A DNA stretch of 13,647 nucleotides from DASQGA01 sp035535315 (GCA_035535315.1 DATLQD010000175.1:1-13647), one strand, 5' to 3'; positions 5,102-12,442 are shown, numbered from the stretch's first letter. Numbers and translations are program-made. Notes: generated by a model from the sequence alone, not told the origin.

Positions 5102-5839
5102 GTGCTGAGGCGTGTCCTCGCGCTCCTCGCACTCCTCCTCGCTCTCGCCGGTTGCGGCGGGAGCGGGGGGGAGAGCGGCAGTGCGACGGCGTCGCTCTGG
5201 GTCACCCGTGACGGGGGAGCCAAGCTCATGCTGAACACGAGCGTCCCGGCAGGCACGAGCGTCCTCCAGGCTCTCGACCGCAAGGCGGACATCGAGACGC
5301 GCTATGGCGGCCGCTTCGTCCAGTCGATCGAGGGCGTCGAGGGGGATCTCGCCAAGCGGCAGGACTGGTTCTTCTTCGTGAACGGCATCGAGCCCGGGCT
5401 CGGGGCGGCCGAGGTAAAGCTCCGCCCCGGCGATGTCGCCTGGTGGGATCACCGGAGCTGGGCCGCGCGCATGGCCGAGCCGGTGGTCGTGGGAGCGTTT
5501 CCGGAGCCGTTCGTGCACGGCTGGCAGGGCCAGCGCCGCCCGGTCGAGCTTCGCCTCCCCGTGGGATTCGAAGAGGACGAGCCGGCTCTCCGCCGCCTGC
5601 TGGGCGGTCCTGGAGGCTCGGGAGAGCCGAACGTGTTCGAGGTGGTGATCGACGACATGGCCGAGGGGGCGACGCTGGTCGCGCGCCGGGGAGCCCGGGA
5701 CGGATCACCTGTGTCGTTCACGCTCCGCGGTAGCGAACGGGCGACCCGCAGCGCCCTCGAGGCGCTCCTGGGCGACCCTACGATCGTCCGCTACCGGTAC
5801 ACGGCGCGCTTTGACGAAGGCGGTGAGGTCGTACGATGA
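5102..5839 (+). CDS. DUF4430 lipoprotein, putative corrinoid-binding component
   Basis: The 245-residue protein starts at GTG 5102 with a lipoprotein signal peptide (VLRRVLALLALLLALAGC, lipobox LAGC, Cys18) and a Gly/Ser-rich tether. Residues about 30-120 are a DUF4430 domain: VPAGTSVLQAL, ETRYGGRFVQSIEG, DWFFFVNGIEPGLGAAEVKL (88-107) and GDVAWWDHRSW (110-120). Residues about 122-245 form a further mixed alpha/beta region (VVGAFPEPFVHGW, PVELRLPVGFEEDE, NVFEVVIDD, VSFTLRGSE) that I do not recognise. Anchored to the outer face of the membrane, it would be placed to hand a captured ligand to the ECF transporter encoded next. Its TGA overlaps the ATG of the T-component gene (ATGA). It is paralogous to the preceding gene in its first domain only. 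Confidence 0.87.
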   Translation: MLRRVLALLALLLALAGCGGSGGESGSATASLWVTRDGGAKLMLNTSVPAGTSVLQALDRKADIETRYGGRFVQSIEGVEGDLAKRQDWFFFVNGIEPGLGAAEVKLRPGDVAWWDHRSWAARMAEPVVVGAFPEPFVHGWQGQRRPVELRLPVGFEEDEPALRRLLGGPGGSGEPNVFEVVIDDMAEGATLVARRGARDGSPVSFTLRGSERATRSALEALLGDPTIVRYRYTARFDEGGEVVR

Positions 5840-6543
5840 AGCTCGCGCCGGTCCCCGCGACGCTCCTCTTCGCCTCGGCCGGCATTGCGGGCCTGCTCGC
5901 GTCGCACCTCGTTCCGCTGGCGGCGCTCAGCCTCGTCCTGCTCGCTGTCTGTCTCCGTGCGCCGGCGCGCCGGCGGCGGCCCTACATCTACGGGGCTGTG
6001 GCGACTGGGCTTGGAATCTTCCTCTTCTCGCCGTTCCTCGCTGTGGAGGGCTACAACTTTCTCTGGCAGGGCGGTCCGACTTTGCCCGTGCTGGGACAGC
6101 TCGGGGTTACCACGGAGGAGCTTCGAACGGCGGCCCTGAACGGGCTTCGGCTCATGAGCCTCGGACTCGCCTTCTCGGCCTACGCTCTACTCGTCGACCA
6201 CGACCGCCTCGTCGCGGCCGCGGGCTTTGCCCCTCGCTCCGCCTTCGCGGTCGCGCTTGCGACGCGGCTCGTCCCGTCCCTCGAACGGGACGCGGTCGGA
6301 CTGTCCGACGCGGTTCGGGGCCGGGGCATGACCGTCTCCGGCGCCCGGGGACACGCGAAGCTTCTCTCGCCGCTCGTCGCCGGCTCGCTCGAGCGTGCGG
6401 TCAACCTCGCGGAGGCCATGGAGGCTCGTGGCTTCGGAAGACAGGCCCGAAGTCATGCTCCCAGCCCGCCCTGGACATCCCTGGACCGCGTCGCTCTAGC
6501 CGGCGGGGCGCTCCTCGTCGTCGCGGGAGCTCTCTGGCTGTGA
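5836..6543 (+). CDS. ECF transporter T component (EcfT/CbiQ family)
   Basis: The 235-residue membrane protein has hydrophobic segments at about 7-40, 50-68, 108-125 and 217-235, and a cytoplasmic coupling-helix region between the last two. Both coupling motifs that contact the ATPases are present: AVRGRGM (159-165) and EARGFG (196-201), about 35 residues apart. The T component transmits ATP hydrolysis to the substrate-binding S component. Start ATG overlaps the previous stop (ATGA), and its TGA overlaps the ATPase GTG (GTGA), so subunit ratios are likely set by coupled translation. CbiQ of cobalt transporters belongs to the same family. No CbiM or CbiN is present here, and an S component lies downstream, so this is an ECF vitamin-type system rather than a cobalt importer. 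Confidence 0.92.
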   Translation: MKLAPVPATLLFASAGIAGLLASHLVPLAALSLVLLAVCLRAPARRRRPYIYGAVATGLGIFLFSPFLAVEGYNFLWQGGPTLPVLGQLGVTTEELRTAALNGLRLMSLGLAFSAYALLVDHDRLVAAAGFAPRSAFAVALATRLVPSLERDAVGLSDAVRGRGMTVSGARGHAKLLSPLVAGSLERAVNLAEAMEARGFGRQARSHAPSPPWTSLDRVALAGGALLVVAGALWL

Positions 6544-7886
6544 TCGCTCGCGTCGAGCACCTGACTTTCACGTATCCCGGTGGAGGCCCGCCGGCGCTCT
6601 CCGATGTGTCGCTCGAGCTCGCGGCCGGTGAGGTGATCGCGCTCCTTGGGCCGTCGGGCTCGGGGAAGTCGACCCTGCTCAGGACTCTCGCCGGGCTCGT
6701 GCCCCACTTCCACGGCGGCTCTTTCGCCGGGCGTGTCGCGGTGGCGGGCCTGGACACCCGGACGACCCGGCCTGCGGAGCTGGCCGGCCGGGTCGCCACG
6801 GTCTTTCAGGATCCCGAGGACCAGGTCGTGATGGCGCGGGTCGCGAACGAGGTCGCGTTCGGTCTCGAGAACCTCGGTACCACCCCTGCCGAGATCTGGC
6901 CCCGGGTTGACGAGGCGCTTGCGGCCGTCGACGCGCTTCACCTGCGTGACCGTCTGACGTTCGAACTGTCCGGCGGGGAGCTCCAGCGCGTCTGCCTGGC
7001 ATCGGCCCTTGCCCTGCGCCCGGAGCTCATTCTGCTTGACGAGCCGACCTCGCAACTCGACCCCGACGGAGCGGAGCGCTTCCTCGCAGCCGCGGAGGGA
7101 CTCGGAAGCGCGGTCGTTCTCTCGGAGCAGCGTATCGACCGTGCACTTTCTCTCGCGACGCGCGTGCTCTTCGTCGAGGGTGGACGCCTCCTCCTGGACG
7201 CGCAGCATGACGAGGCCTGCGGCTGGCTTGCCGCCCACCGTCCGCGGTATGCACCGGGCGCACCGGAGTGCCCTCCGCCGCAGCCCGCGGCCGACACTGG
7301 CTCGGTCCTCGACCTCACAGGCGTCTCCTACGCCTACAGCCCGGGTGTGCTCGTCCTTGACGAGATTGACCTCGAGGTTCGCCGGGGCGAGGTCGTGGTG
7401 CTCGAGGGCCCGAACGGATCGGGGAAGACAACCCTCGCAAAGATCATCGCCGGCCTCCTCGAGCCGGATTCGGGCCGGATCGAGCGAGCCGGCCGGGTCG
7501 GCCTGCTCCTTCAGGACCCTGGCCGCTACCTCGTCCGGGAATCGGTGCTGGAAGAGGCAGCGCTCGCGGTCGGCGGAGATCGAACGCGCGCGCGGGCAGC
7601 GCTCAGCCGTGTGGGTCTCGACGCGCACGGCGAAAAGCATCCGAGGGATCTTTCGAGCGGCGAGCGCGAAAGGCTCGGGCTTGCGGCCGTCGCGGTGGCT
7701 GAGCCCGACCTGCTGATCCTCGACGAGCCAACGCGCGGCATCGACCCGGATCGGAAGGCCGCGATCGCTGCGTGGCTCGAGGATTACGCCTCGGGCGGGC
7801 GCGCCGTCCTGGTCGCCACGCACGACCGAAGCTTCCCGGCCCATCGTCGCGTGTCTTTGTCGAGGGAGGTCCTCGTTGCTGTCTAA
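6540..7886 (+). CDS. Fused double ECF ATPase (two ABC domains, EcfA-EcfA')
   Basis: The 448-residue cytoplasmic protein contains two ABC ATPase domains in one chain. Domain 1 (about 1-240) has Walker A GPSGSGKST (37-45), signature LSGGE (143-147) and Walker B LLDEPT (D167, E168). Its switch region reads LSEQR, with Gln197 where the H-loop His is expected. Domain 2 (about 255-448) has Walker A GPNGSGKTT (290-298), signature LSSGE (371-375), Walker B ILDEPT and the switch His428 in ATHD. It powers the ECF complex with the neighbouring T and S components. The GTG at 6540 overlaps the T-component stop (GTGA). The longer upstream open frame runs out of phase through the T gene and is not coding. 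Its last 11 bases overlap the S-component gene. Confidence 0.93.
   Translation: MIARVEHLTFTYPGGGPPALSDVSLELAAGEVIALLGPSGSGKSTLLRTLAGLVPHFHGGSFAGRVAVAGLDTRTTRPAELAGRVATVFQDPEDQVVMARVANEVAFGLENLGTTPAEIWPRVDEALAAVDALHLRDRLTFELSGGELQRVCLASALALRPELILLDEPTSQLDPDGAERFLAAAEGLGSAVVLSEQRIDRALSLATRVLFVEGGRLLLDAQHDEACGWLAAHRPRYAPGAPECPPPQPAADTGSVLDLTGVSYAYSPGVLVLDEIDLEVRRGEVVVLEGPNGSGKTTLAKIIAGLLEPDSGRIERAGRVGLLLQDPGRYLVRESVLEEAALAVGGDRTRARAALSRVGLDAHGEKHPRDLSSGERERLGLAAVAVAEPDLLILDEPTRGIDPDRKAAIAAWLEDYASGGRAVLVATHDRSFPAHRRVSLSREVLVAV
7864..7870 (+). promoter_or_regulatory. Ribosome binding site fixing the TTG start of the S component
   Basis: GGGAGGT lies 5 bases before TTG 7876-7878, inside the end of the ATPase gene. 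This is good spacing, and it supports the unusual TTG start and the 11-base gene overlap. Confidence 0.6.
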
Positions 7887-8553
7887 GAGGCTTGCTTTCG
7901 TGGCCGCGGGAGGCGCGCTCGCTGCGGCCCTGTGGGCGGCTCTCGACCCGTCGCGTGGGGCGCTCGCCGTCCTGCTGGCCGGAGTCGCACTCCTCATCGC
8001 CGGGGCCGCCTGGCTCGAAGGCGGGCCGGCTTCCGTCAAGGATCTCACACTGGTCGCCACGCTCGGAGGGCTCGCCGCCGCCGGACGCGTCCTCTTCGCG
8101 CCGATCCCGAATGTGCAGCCGGTGACGGTCATCGTGGCCGCCGCCGGGGTCGCGCTCGGGCCACGCCGCGGGTTCGCGGTCGGTGCGCTCGCGGCGCTCG
8201 CATCGAATTTCTTCCTCGGCCAAGGTCCGCACACGCCCTGGCAGATGCTCGCCTGGGGCGGGTGCGGCGCGGCCGCGGGCCTGGCACGCCGTGCGCTCGA
8301 GGGCAGGCTGGCCTTCATGGCCTTCTGCTTCGCGCTTGGCTTCGCCTACGGAGCTCTCATGGACGTCTGGCACTGGTACGGCTTCCTGCCGCACAACGCC
8401 GCTTCCCTGGTGGTCGTCCTCGGCGCGGGCATCGCCTTCAACGCAGCACACGCGATCGGGAACTTGGTCATCGCTGCCGTCGCCGGGCCCGAGCTCCGCC
8501 GCGTGCTCGAGCGCTATGAACGGCGGCTGAAAACAGAGATCATCTGGGCATGA
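7876..8553 (+). CDS. ECF transporter S component, probably cobalamin-specific (CbrT-like)
   Basis: This 225-residue hydrophobic protein has about six membrane segments, as expected for S components of the ECF_trnsprt type. Recognisable regions are VKDLTLVATLGGLAAAGRVL and PNVQPVTVIVAAAGVALGPR, followed by GFAVGALAALASNFFLGQGP and PWQMLAWG. Small Ala/Gly-rich helices at the N terminus fit the surface that docks on the T component. S components bind the vitamin from outside and topple in the membrane to deliver it. Substrate is inferred: a B12 riboswitch controls the operon and transcobalamin-like proteins flank it, as for the experimentally known ECF-CbrT B12 transporter. Sequence alone would also allow another substrate. 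It starts at TTG with a good RBS; its TGA overlaps the next ATG (ATGA). Confidence 0.85.
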   Translation: MLSKRLAFVAAGGALAAALWAALDPSRGALAVLLAGVALLIAGAAWLEGGPASVKDLTLVATLGGLAAAGRVLFAPIPNVQPVTVIVAAAGVALGPRRGFAVGALAALASNFFLGQGPHTPWQMLAWGGCGAAAGLARRALEGRLAFMAFCFALGFAYGALMDVWHWYGFLPHNAASLVVVLGAGIAFNAAHAIGNLVIAAVAGPELRRVLERYERRLKTEIIWA

Positions 8554-9398
8554 GGCTCTGCGCCTGCATCCTCGCCGTGCTCGTCTTGGCCTCCCCGGCT
8601 GCGGCCGGTCCTCTCGACGACGCCTCGCGCTACCTCGTCGGGCAACGTGCGCCGAGCGGTGGCTTCGCCGAACCGGGCGCGTCGGCCGACCCGGGTCTGA
8701 CCGGCTGGGCCATCCTTGGACTAGTCGCGGCCGACCACTGCCCGACGCGCTCGGGCGAGTATTTGCGCGGCAAGCCCTATCCCACTGCGACGGACCTGGA
8801 GCTCAGAATCCTCGCCTTTGACGCCCTGCGGACACGCTGCACGTTCGAAGTGAACTTGAGCGGCCAGGTCAGCCAGCTGATCGACCTTCGCAAGCCGAAC
8901 GGGCGGATCGGAGCGAACGTGAACTCGACGATCTGGGGCGTCCTCGCTCTGCGGGCGGTCGGCCGCCAGGCCGCTGACAAGACGATCTCTTACCTGCGCG
9001 CGCAGCAAAAGTCCGGCGGCGGCTGGCCCTGGTATCCGGGCGGAAAAGCGGACTCGAACGACACTGCGGCCGCGATCCAGGCGCTCCGTGCGGCGGGGGT
9101 CTCCGAGGACGCGCGGTCGATTCGGCGCGGGCTCGCCTATCTGCGCCGCCACCAGAACGACAACGGCGGCTTCGAGCTGACCGCGGGCCGCGGTTCGGAT
9201 ACCCAGTCGACCGCCTGGGCAATACAGGCATTCCTCTCGGCCAAGCGGCTCCCCGGACGCGCTGCCTTTCGCTACCTCCGCAGCATGCAGCGAGCGAACG
9301 GAAGCTTCCGCTACAGCCGGCAGTTCGTGACGACACCGGTGTGGGTGACCTCACAGGCGTTGGCTGCCCTGGCCCGCGAGCCCTTTCCGCTCCGCTAG
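8550..9398 (+). CDS. Secreted alpha/alpha-toroid (prenyltransferase-repeat) protein
   Basis: The 282-residue exported protein has a signal peptide (MRLCACILAVLVLASPAAA, cleavage about 19). At least five repeats follow, each a helix ending Q-x3-GG-F/W plus a helix of the TAWAIQAL type. The first halves are YLVGQRAPSGGF (28-39), LIDLRKPNGRIG (110-121), YLRAQQKSGGGW (148-159), YLRRHQNDNGGF (197-208) and YLRSMQRANGSF (242-253). The second halves include LTGWAILGL, DTAAAIQAL, STAWAIQAF and WVTSQALAAL. This is the fold of terpene cyclases, prenyltransferases and the N-terminal barrel of transcobalamin. DSND at 168-171 resembles but does not match the DxDD acid motif of class II cyclases, and export argues against cyclase function. 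C64 and C97 may form a disulphide. ATGA coupling to the S component places it in the B12 operon; it could pair with the DUF4430 proteins to enclose cobalamin. Confidence 0.88.
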   Translation: MRLCACILAVLVLASPAAAGPLDDASRYLVGQRAPSGGFAEPGASADPGLTGWAILGLVAADHCPTRSGEYLRGKPYPTATDLELRILAFDALRTRCTFEVNLSGQVSQLIDLRKPNGRIGANVNSTIWGVLALRAVGRQAADKTISYLRAQQKSGGGWPWYPGGKADSNDTAAAIQALRAAGVSEDARSIRRGLAYLRRHQNDNGGFELTAGRGSDTQSTAWAIQAFLSAKRLPGRAAFRYLRSMQRANGSFRYSRQFVTTPVWVTSQALAALAREPFPLR

Positions 9399-9422
9399 AA
9401 GCTCGTAGGGCAGACTGACCGC

Positions 9423-10160
9423 GTGGATGCGGCGCCGACAGCGGTCGTCCTGACGGTCGGAAACGAGATCGTGTCGGGCGACGTCGAGAACACGAACGCA
9501 TCCTGGCTCTCCCGGCGACTCGCCTCCATCGGCCTCGAGGTGACCCTGCTCGCGGCCGTCCGCGACGACATCGACGAGATCGCGGTGTTCCTGCGTGCCG
9601 AGAGCCCGCGGGCCGGGTACGTCTTCGTGACGGGAGGTCTCGGCGGGACGCCGGATGACATCACCCGGGAGGCCGTTGCCGCGGCCTTCGGAGTCCCCTG
9701 CGAGGAGATCGACTGGCTGGCTGGCGATTTGCGGAGTCGCTTCGAGGCCAGAGGCCTCGGCGACTACGCAGCACGCTGGGCGTGCCTTCCCGCCGGTGGC
9801 GAGCCGATTCCGAACCCACTCGGCGGCGCCCCGGGGTTCGTGCTCGGAAACGTCTACGTCTTCCCAGGGCTTCCCAGCGAGATGAAGGCGATGTTCGACG
9901 AAATCGCCGTGCGCTTTCAGGGACGCCCGGTGGCCGCATGGCGCTGCCGGTATCGGACGGGCGAAGGACAGATCGTCGGTGTCCTCGAGGAAGCCACGCG
10001 GCTTCATCCTGCAGTTGACGTGGGCAGCTACCCCCGTTTCCTCGAGGATGGGCCCGAGGTCGAGGTTGTGCTCAAATCGACCGACGAAGTCGCGCTCGCC
10101 GACGCTGCGCGTTGGCTCGCAGAGGCACTCGGCCGACAGCAGGTCAGGCCGGTCGATTAG
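9423..10160 (+). CDS. CinA N-terminal/MoCF-domain protein (COG1058)
   Basis: The 245-residue cytoplasmic protein is related to the N-terminal half of CinA: TVGNEIVSGDVENTNASWLS (11-30), VTGGLGGTPDDITREAVA (69-86), PGGAP-type GGAPGFVLG and VFPGLPSEMKAMF. The MoCF-like domain covers about 1-170, with a smaller alpha/beta region after it. The C-terminal nicotinamide-nucleotide amidase (PncC) domain of full CinA (about 400 residues) is absent. Stand-alone COG1058 proteins have been linked to ADP-ribose or related nucleotide pyrophosphatase activity; the substrate here is unproven. It starts at GTG 24 bases after the toroid gene, with CAGACT (9411-9416) 6 bases upstream as a weak -10. It may be read through from the B12 operon, but its role is unrelated to it. 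Confidence 0.87.
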   Translation: MDAAPTAVVLTVGNEIVSGDVENTNASWLSRRLASIGLEVTLLAAVRDDIDEIAVFLRAESPRAGYVFVTGGLGGTPDDITREAVAAAFGVPCEEIDWLAGDLRSRFEARGLGDYAARWACLPAGGEPIPNPLGGAPGFVLGNVYVFPGLPSEMKAMFDEIAVRFQGRPVAAWRCRYRTGEGQIVGVLEEATRLHPAVDVGSYPRFLEDGPEVEVVLKSTDEVALADAARWLAEALGRQQVRPVD

Positions 10161-10245
10161 TCCGAACAGCGTCCTAGAACTTGAAGACGCCTCAGCACCC
10201 TGTCGAAGCGGTGTTACGGTCGGTAGCGCAAGAAGGTGAACGGGC

Positions 10246-10251
10246 TATCGT
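10246..10251 (+). promoter_or_regulatory. Putative -10 element of a leaderless pcrA promoter
   Basis: TATCGT (TAnnnT) ends 6 bases before the GTG at 10258, and no Shine-Dalgarno sequence is at useful spacing. The gap 10161-10257 holds no other recognisable element except a second TAnnnT (TACGGT, 10215-10220). No clear -35 is seen. Confidence 0.45.
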
Positions 10252-10257
10252 GGGAGC

Positions 10258-12414
10258 GTGGCCGTCGCCTCGCCGGAGCAGTACCTCGCAGAGCTGAATC
10301 CCGCGCAGCGGGACGCCGTCTTGACGACCGAGGGACCGGTGCTCGTGGTGGCCGGCGCGGGCTCCGGGAAGACCCGGGTGCTCACGTACCGCATCGTCCA
10401 TCTTCTGAAGACGGCAGGTGCGAAGCCGAACGAGATTCTTGCGATCACGTTCACGAACAAGGCCGCAGGCGAAATGAAGCGGCGGCTCGAAGGGATGGTC
10501 GGCGGCGTTGCCCGGACGATGTGGGTGATGACCTTCCACGCCGCCTGCGGGCGGATTCTCCGCCGCGAAGCGCCGCGCCTCGGCTACAAGTCGAACTTCA
10601 CGATCTACGACCAGGCCGACCAGATCCGGGTTGTCAAGCAGTGCCTGGAGGAGCTCGACCGCGATCCGAAGCGGTTCGTCCCGCGCGGTATTCACGCGCA
10701 GATCTCGAACGCCAAGAACACGCTCGTCGACGCCGAGGAGTACCGAGCCCGGGTCGCCTCGTTCTACGACCAGACCGTGGCCGACGTCTACGACCTCTAC
10801 CAGCGGCGTCTCTTCGCTTCGAACGCGCTCGACTTCGACGACATGGTCATGCTCACGGTCCAGGTGCTGGAGCGGTTTCCGGAGGCCCGTGCTCGCTGGC
10901 AGAAAGCGTTCCGCTACGTGCTCGTGGACGAGTACCAGGACACGAACCACGCGCAATACCGTCTCCTTCAGCTCCTGGCCGGCGAGCACCGAAACGTGTG
11001 CGCCGTCGGCGATCCGGACCAGTCGATCTACGCGTTTCGCGGCGCCGACATCCGGAACATCCTCGAGTTCGAGAAGGACTTCGGCGAGGTCAAAGTGATC
11101 CCGCTCGAGCAGAACTACCGCTCCACGAACTCGATTCTCGAGGCAGCGAACGCGGTCATCTCCCACAACCGCGAGCGCAAGCCGAAGAACCTCTGGAGCG
11201 AGCTCGGCGAGGGGGAGCCGGTGCGCGTCCTCGAGGTCGAGGACGAGCACGCGGAGGCACGCTTCCTGGCCTCGGAGATCACGTCGCTCGTCGACCAGGG
11301 CTACGCGAGCTCTGAGATCGCGATCTTCTACCGGACGAACGCACAGTCGCGGGTGATCGAGGAATCGCTTGGAACGACGCGGATCCCGTACCAGGTAATC
11401 GGCGGGCCCCGCTTCTACGAACGAGCCGAGATCAAGGACGCCGTCGCCTACCTCCAGGTGATCGACAATCCAGCCGACGCGGTCTCGCTCTCGCGGATCG
11501 CGAACCGACCGAGGCGCGGGATCGGGGACACGACGATCGCCCGGCTCGCCACGTTCGCAGACGCCCAGAACATCCCGCTCTGGGAGGTCCTCGGCCGCGC
11601 CGACGAGGCGGGCGTCGGGACCGCGCCTCAGAAGGCTGTGGCAAAGCTTCGCCTGCTGCTCGAGTCTCTCATGTCCTCTTCCCAGGAGCTCACCGTCCCG
11701 GAGCTCGTCGAGGCGGTGTACGACCGGAGCGGCTACGTCGAGTCGCTCGAGGCTGAGCGCACCGTCGAGTCGCAGGGTCGGCTCGAGAACCTCATGGAAC
11801 TCGTCGGCGTTGCGCGGGAGTACCAGCAGGCGGCCGACGATCCGACCCTCTCCGAGTTCCTCCAGCAGATCTCCCTCTACTCCGACCAGGATGATCTCGA
11901 GGAGGAGGGCGGAAAGGTGACGCTGATGACCCTTCACAACGCGAAGGGCCTCGAGTTCCGCGCCGTCTTCCTGGTCGGAATGGAGGAGGGAGTGTTCCCG
12001 CACGCCCGTTCGCTCGAGGAGCAGGGGCTCGAGGAGGAGCGACGGCTCTGCTACGTGGGGTTGACGCGCGCGCAGGAGCGCCTCGTCCTCCTGCACGCCT
12101 CCGCTCGCTCACTGTGGGGCTCACGGAACTACAACTTGCCGAGCCGATTCCTCGACGAGCTGCCGGCAGACCAGGTCGAGCGGGAGCGGCTGCGGCCGAC
12201 GTCCTGGTCGTCCTACGGGGTGCCGGCGCAGTCCGTTGCGCCGACGCGAGAGGTGCCCGAGCTCTCGACAGGCGACACGGTGCGCCATTCGACGCTCGGC
12301 GAGGGTGTGGTGACGAGAATCGAGCGAGACGGCACGGTGACGGTGCGCTTCGCAGAGGACGGCGCCGAGCGTCGCCTCATGCTCGACTACGCTCCGCTGG
12401 AGCGGCTGGCGTGA
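10258..12414 (+). CDS. pcrA: ATP-dependent DNA helicase PcrA/UvrD
   Basis: The 718-residue superfamily 1A 3'-5' DNA helicase acts in nucleotide excision repair, replication restart and removal of stalled RNA polymerase or RecA filaments. All motifs are intact: Q motif LNPAQRDAV (13-21), Walker A GAGSGKT (33-39), ITFTNKAAGEM, DEYQDT (224-229), GDPDQSIYAFRGAD (251-264), EQNYRST, TLHNAKGLEF (558-567) and CYVGLTRAQERL (598-609). Residues about 672-718 (GDTVRHSTLGEGVVTRIE to YAPLERL) form the Tudor-like C-terminal domain that binds RNA polymerase in PcrA. Length is slightly under the usual 720-780. The GTG start is fixed by the Q motif and the upstream TATCGT. It stands alone between the CinA-like and M23 genes. 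A long open frame on the opposite strand is a codon-bias shadow. Confidence 0.97.
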   Translation: MAVASPEQYLAELNPAQRDAVLTTEGPVLVVAGAGSGKTRVLTYRIVHLLKTAGAKPNEILAITFTNKAAGEMKRRLEGMVGGVARTMWVMTFHAACGRILRREAPRLGYKSNFTIYDQADQIRVVKQCLEELDRDPKRFVPRGIHAQISNAKNTLVDAEEYRARVASFYDQTVADVYDLYQRRLFASNALDFDDMVMLTVQVLERFPEARARWQKAFRYVLVDEYQDTNHAQYRLLQLLAGEHRNVCAVGDPDQSIYAFRGADIRNILEFEKDFGEVKVIPLEQNYRSTNSILEAANAVISHNRERKPKNLWSELGEGEPVRVLEVEDEHAEARFLASEITSLVDQGYASSEIAIFYRTNAQSRVIEESLGTTRIPYQVIGGPRFYERAEIKDAVAYLQVIDNPADAVSLSRIANRPRRGIGDTTIARLATFADAQNIPLWEVLGRADEAGVGTAPQKAVAKLRLLLESLMSSSQELTVPELVEAVYDRSGYVESLEAERTVESQGRLENLMELVGVAREYQQAADDPTLSEFLQQISLYSDQDDLEEEGGKVTLMTLHNAKGLEFRAVFLVGMEEGVFPHARSLEEQGLEEERRLCYVGLTRAQERLVLLHASARSLWGSRNYNLPSRFLDELPADQVERERLRPTSWSSYGVPAQSVAPTREVPELSTGDTVRHSTLGEGVVTRIERDGTVTVRFAEDGAERRLMLDYAPLERLA

Positions 12415-12442
12415 TTTTTCCCCGCTAGTCGCGTTATTCGGC

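Noticed and set aside
5811..6539. N-terminal extension of the fused ATPase frame to 5811
   Set aside because: It overlaps the T-component gene in another phase and gives low-complexity Arg/Gly/Pro sequence. GTG 6540 starts a normal ABC domain and overlaps the preceding stop.
5836..8553. CbiMNQO-type cobalt transporter
   Set aside because: No CbiM or CbiN is present. The membrane partner is an ECF_trnsprt S component and the ATPase is a fused pair.
8550..9398. Class II terpene cyclase or prenyltransferase enzyme
   Set aside because: The repeats fit the fold, but the acid motif is DSND rather than DxDD, the protein is only 282 residues, it has an export signal and it sits in a B12-regulated transport operon.
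10192..12096. 634-codon open frame opposite pcrA, and similar long frames opposite 4250-5518 and 6453-8318
   Set aside because: They are shadows of GC-rich third-position codon bias: no recognisable domains, no signals, and full overlap with well-identified genes.
240..12400. Very frequent CTCGAG and CTCGAGG words that look like a dispersed repeat
   Set aside because: They are mostly in-frame Leu-Glu codon pairs in a high-GC genome; spacing and context are irregular.
12394..12419. Terminator after pcrA (CCGC-TGGA-GCGG stem and TTTTT at 12415-12419)
   Set aside because: The stem has only four pairs, lies within the coding region and is about 9 bases from the T-run, so it is too weak to call.
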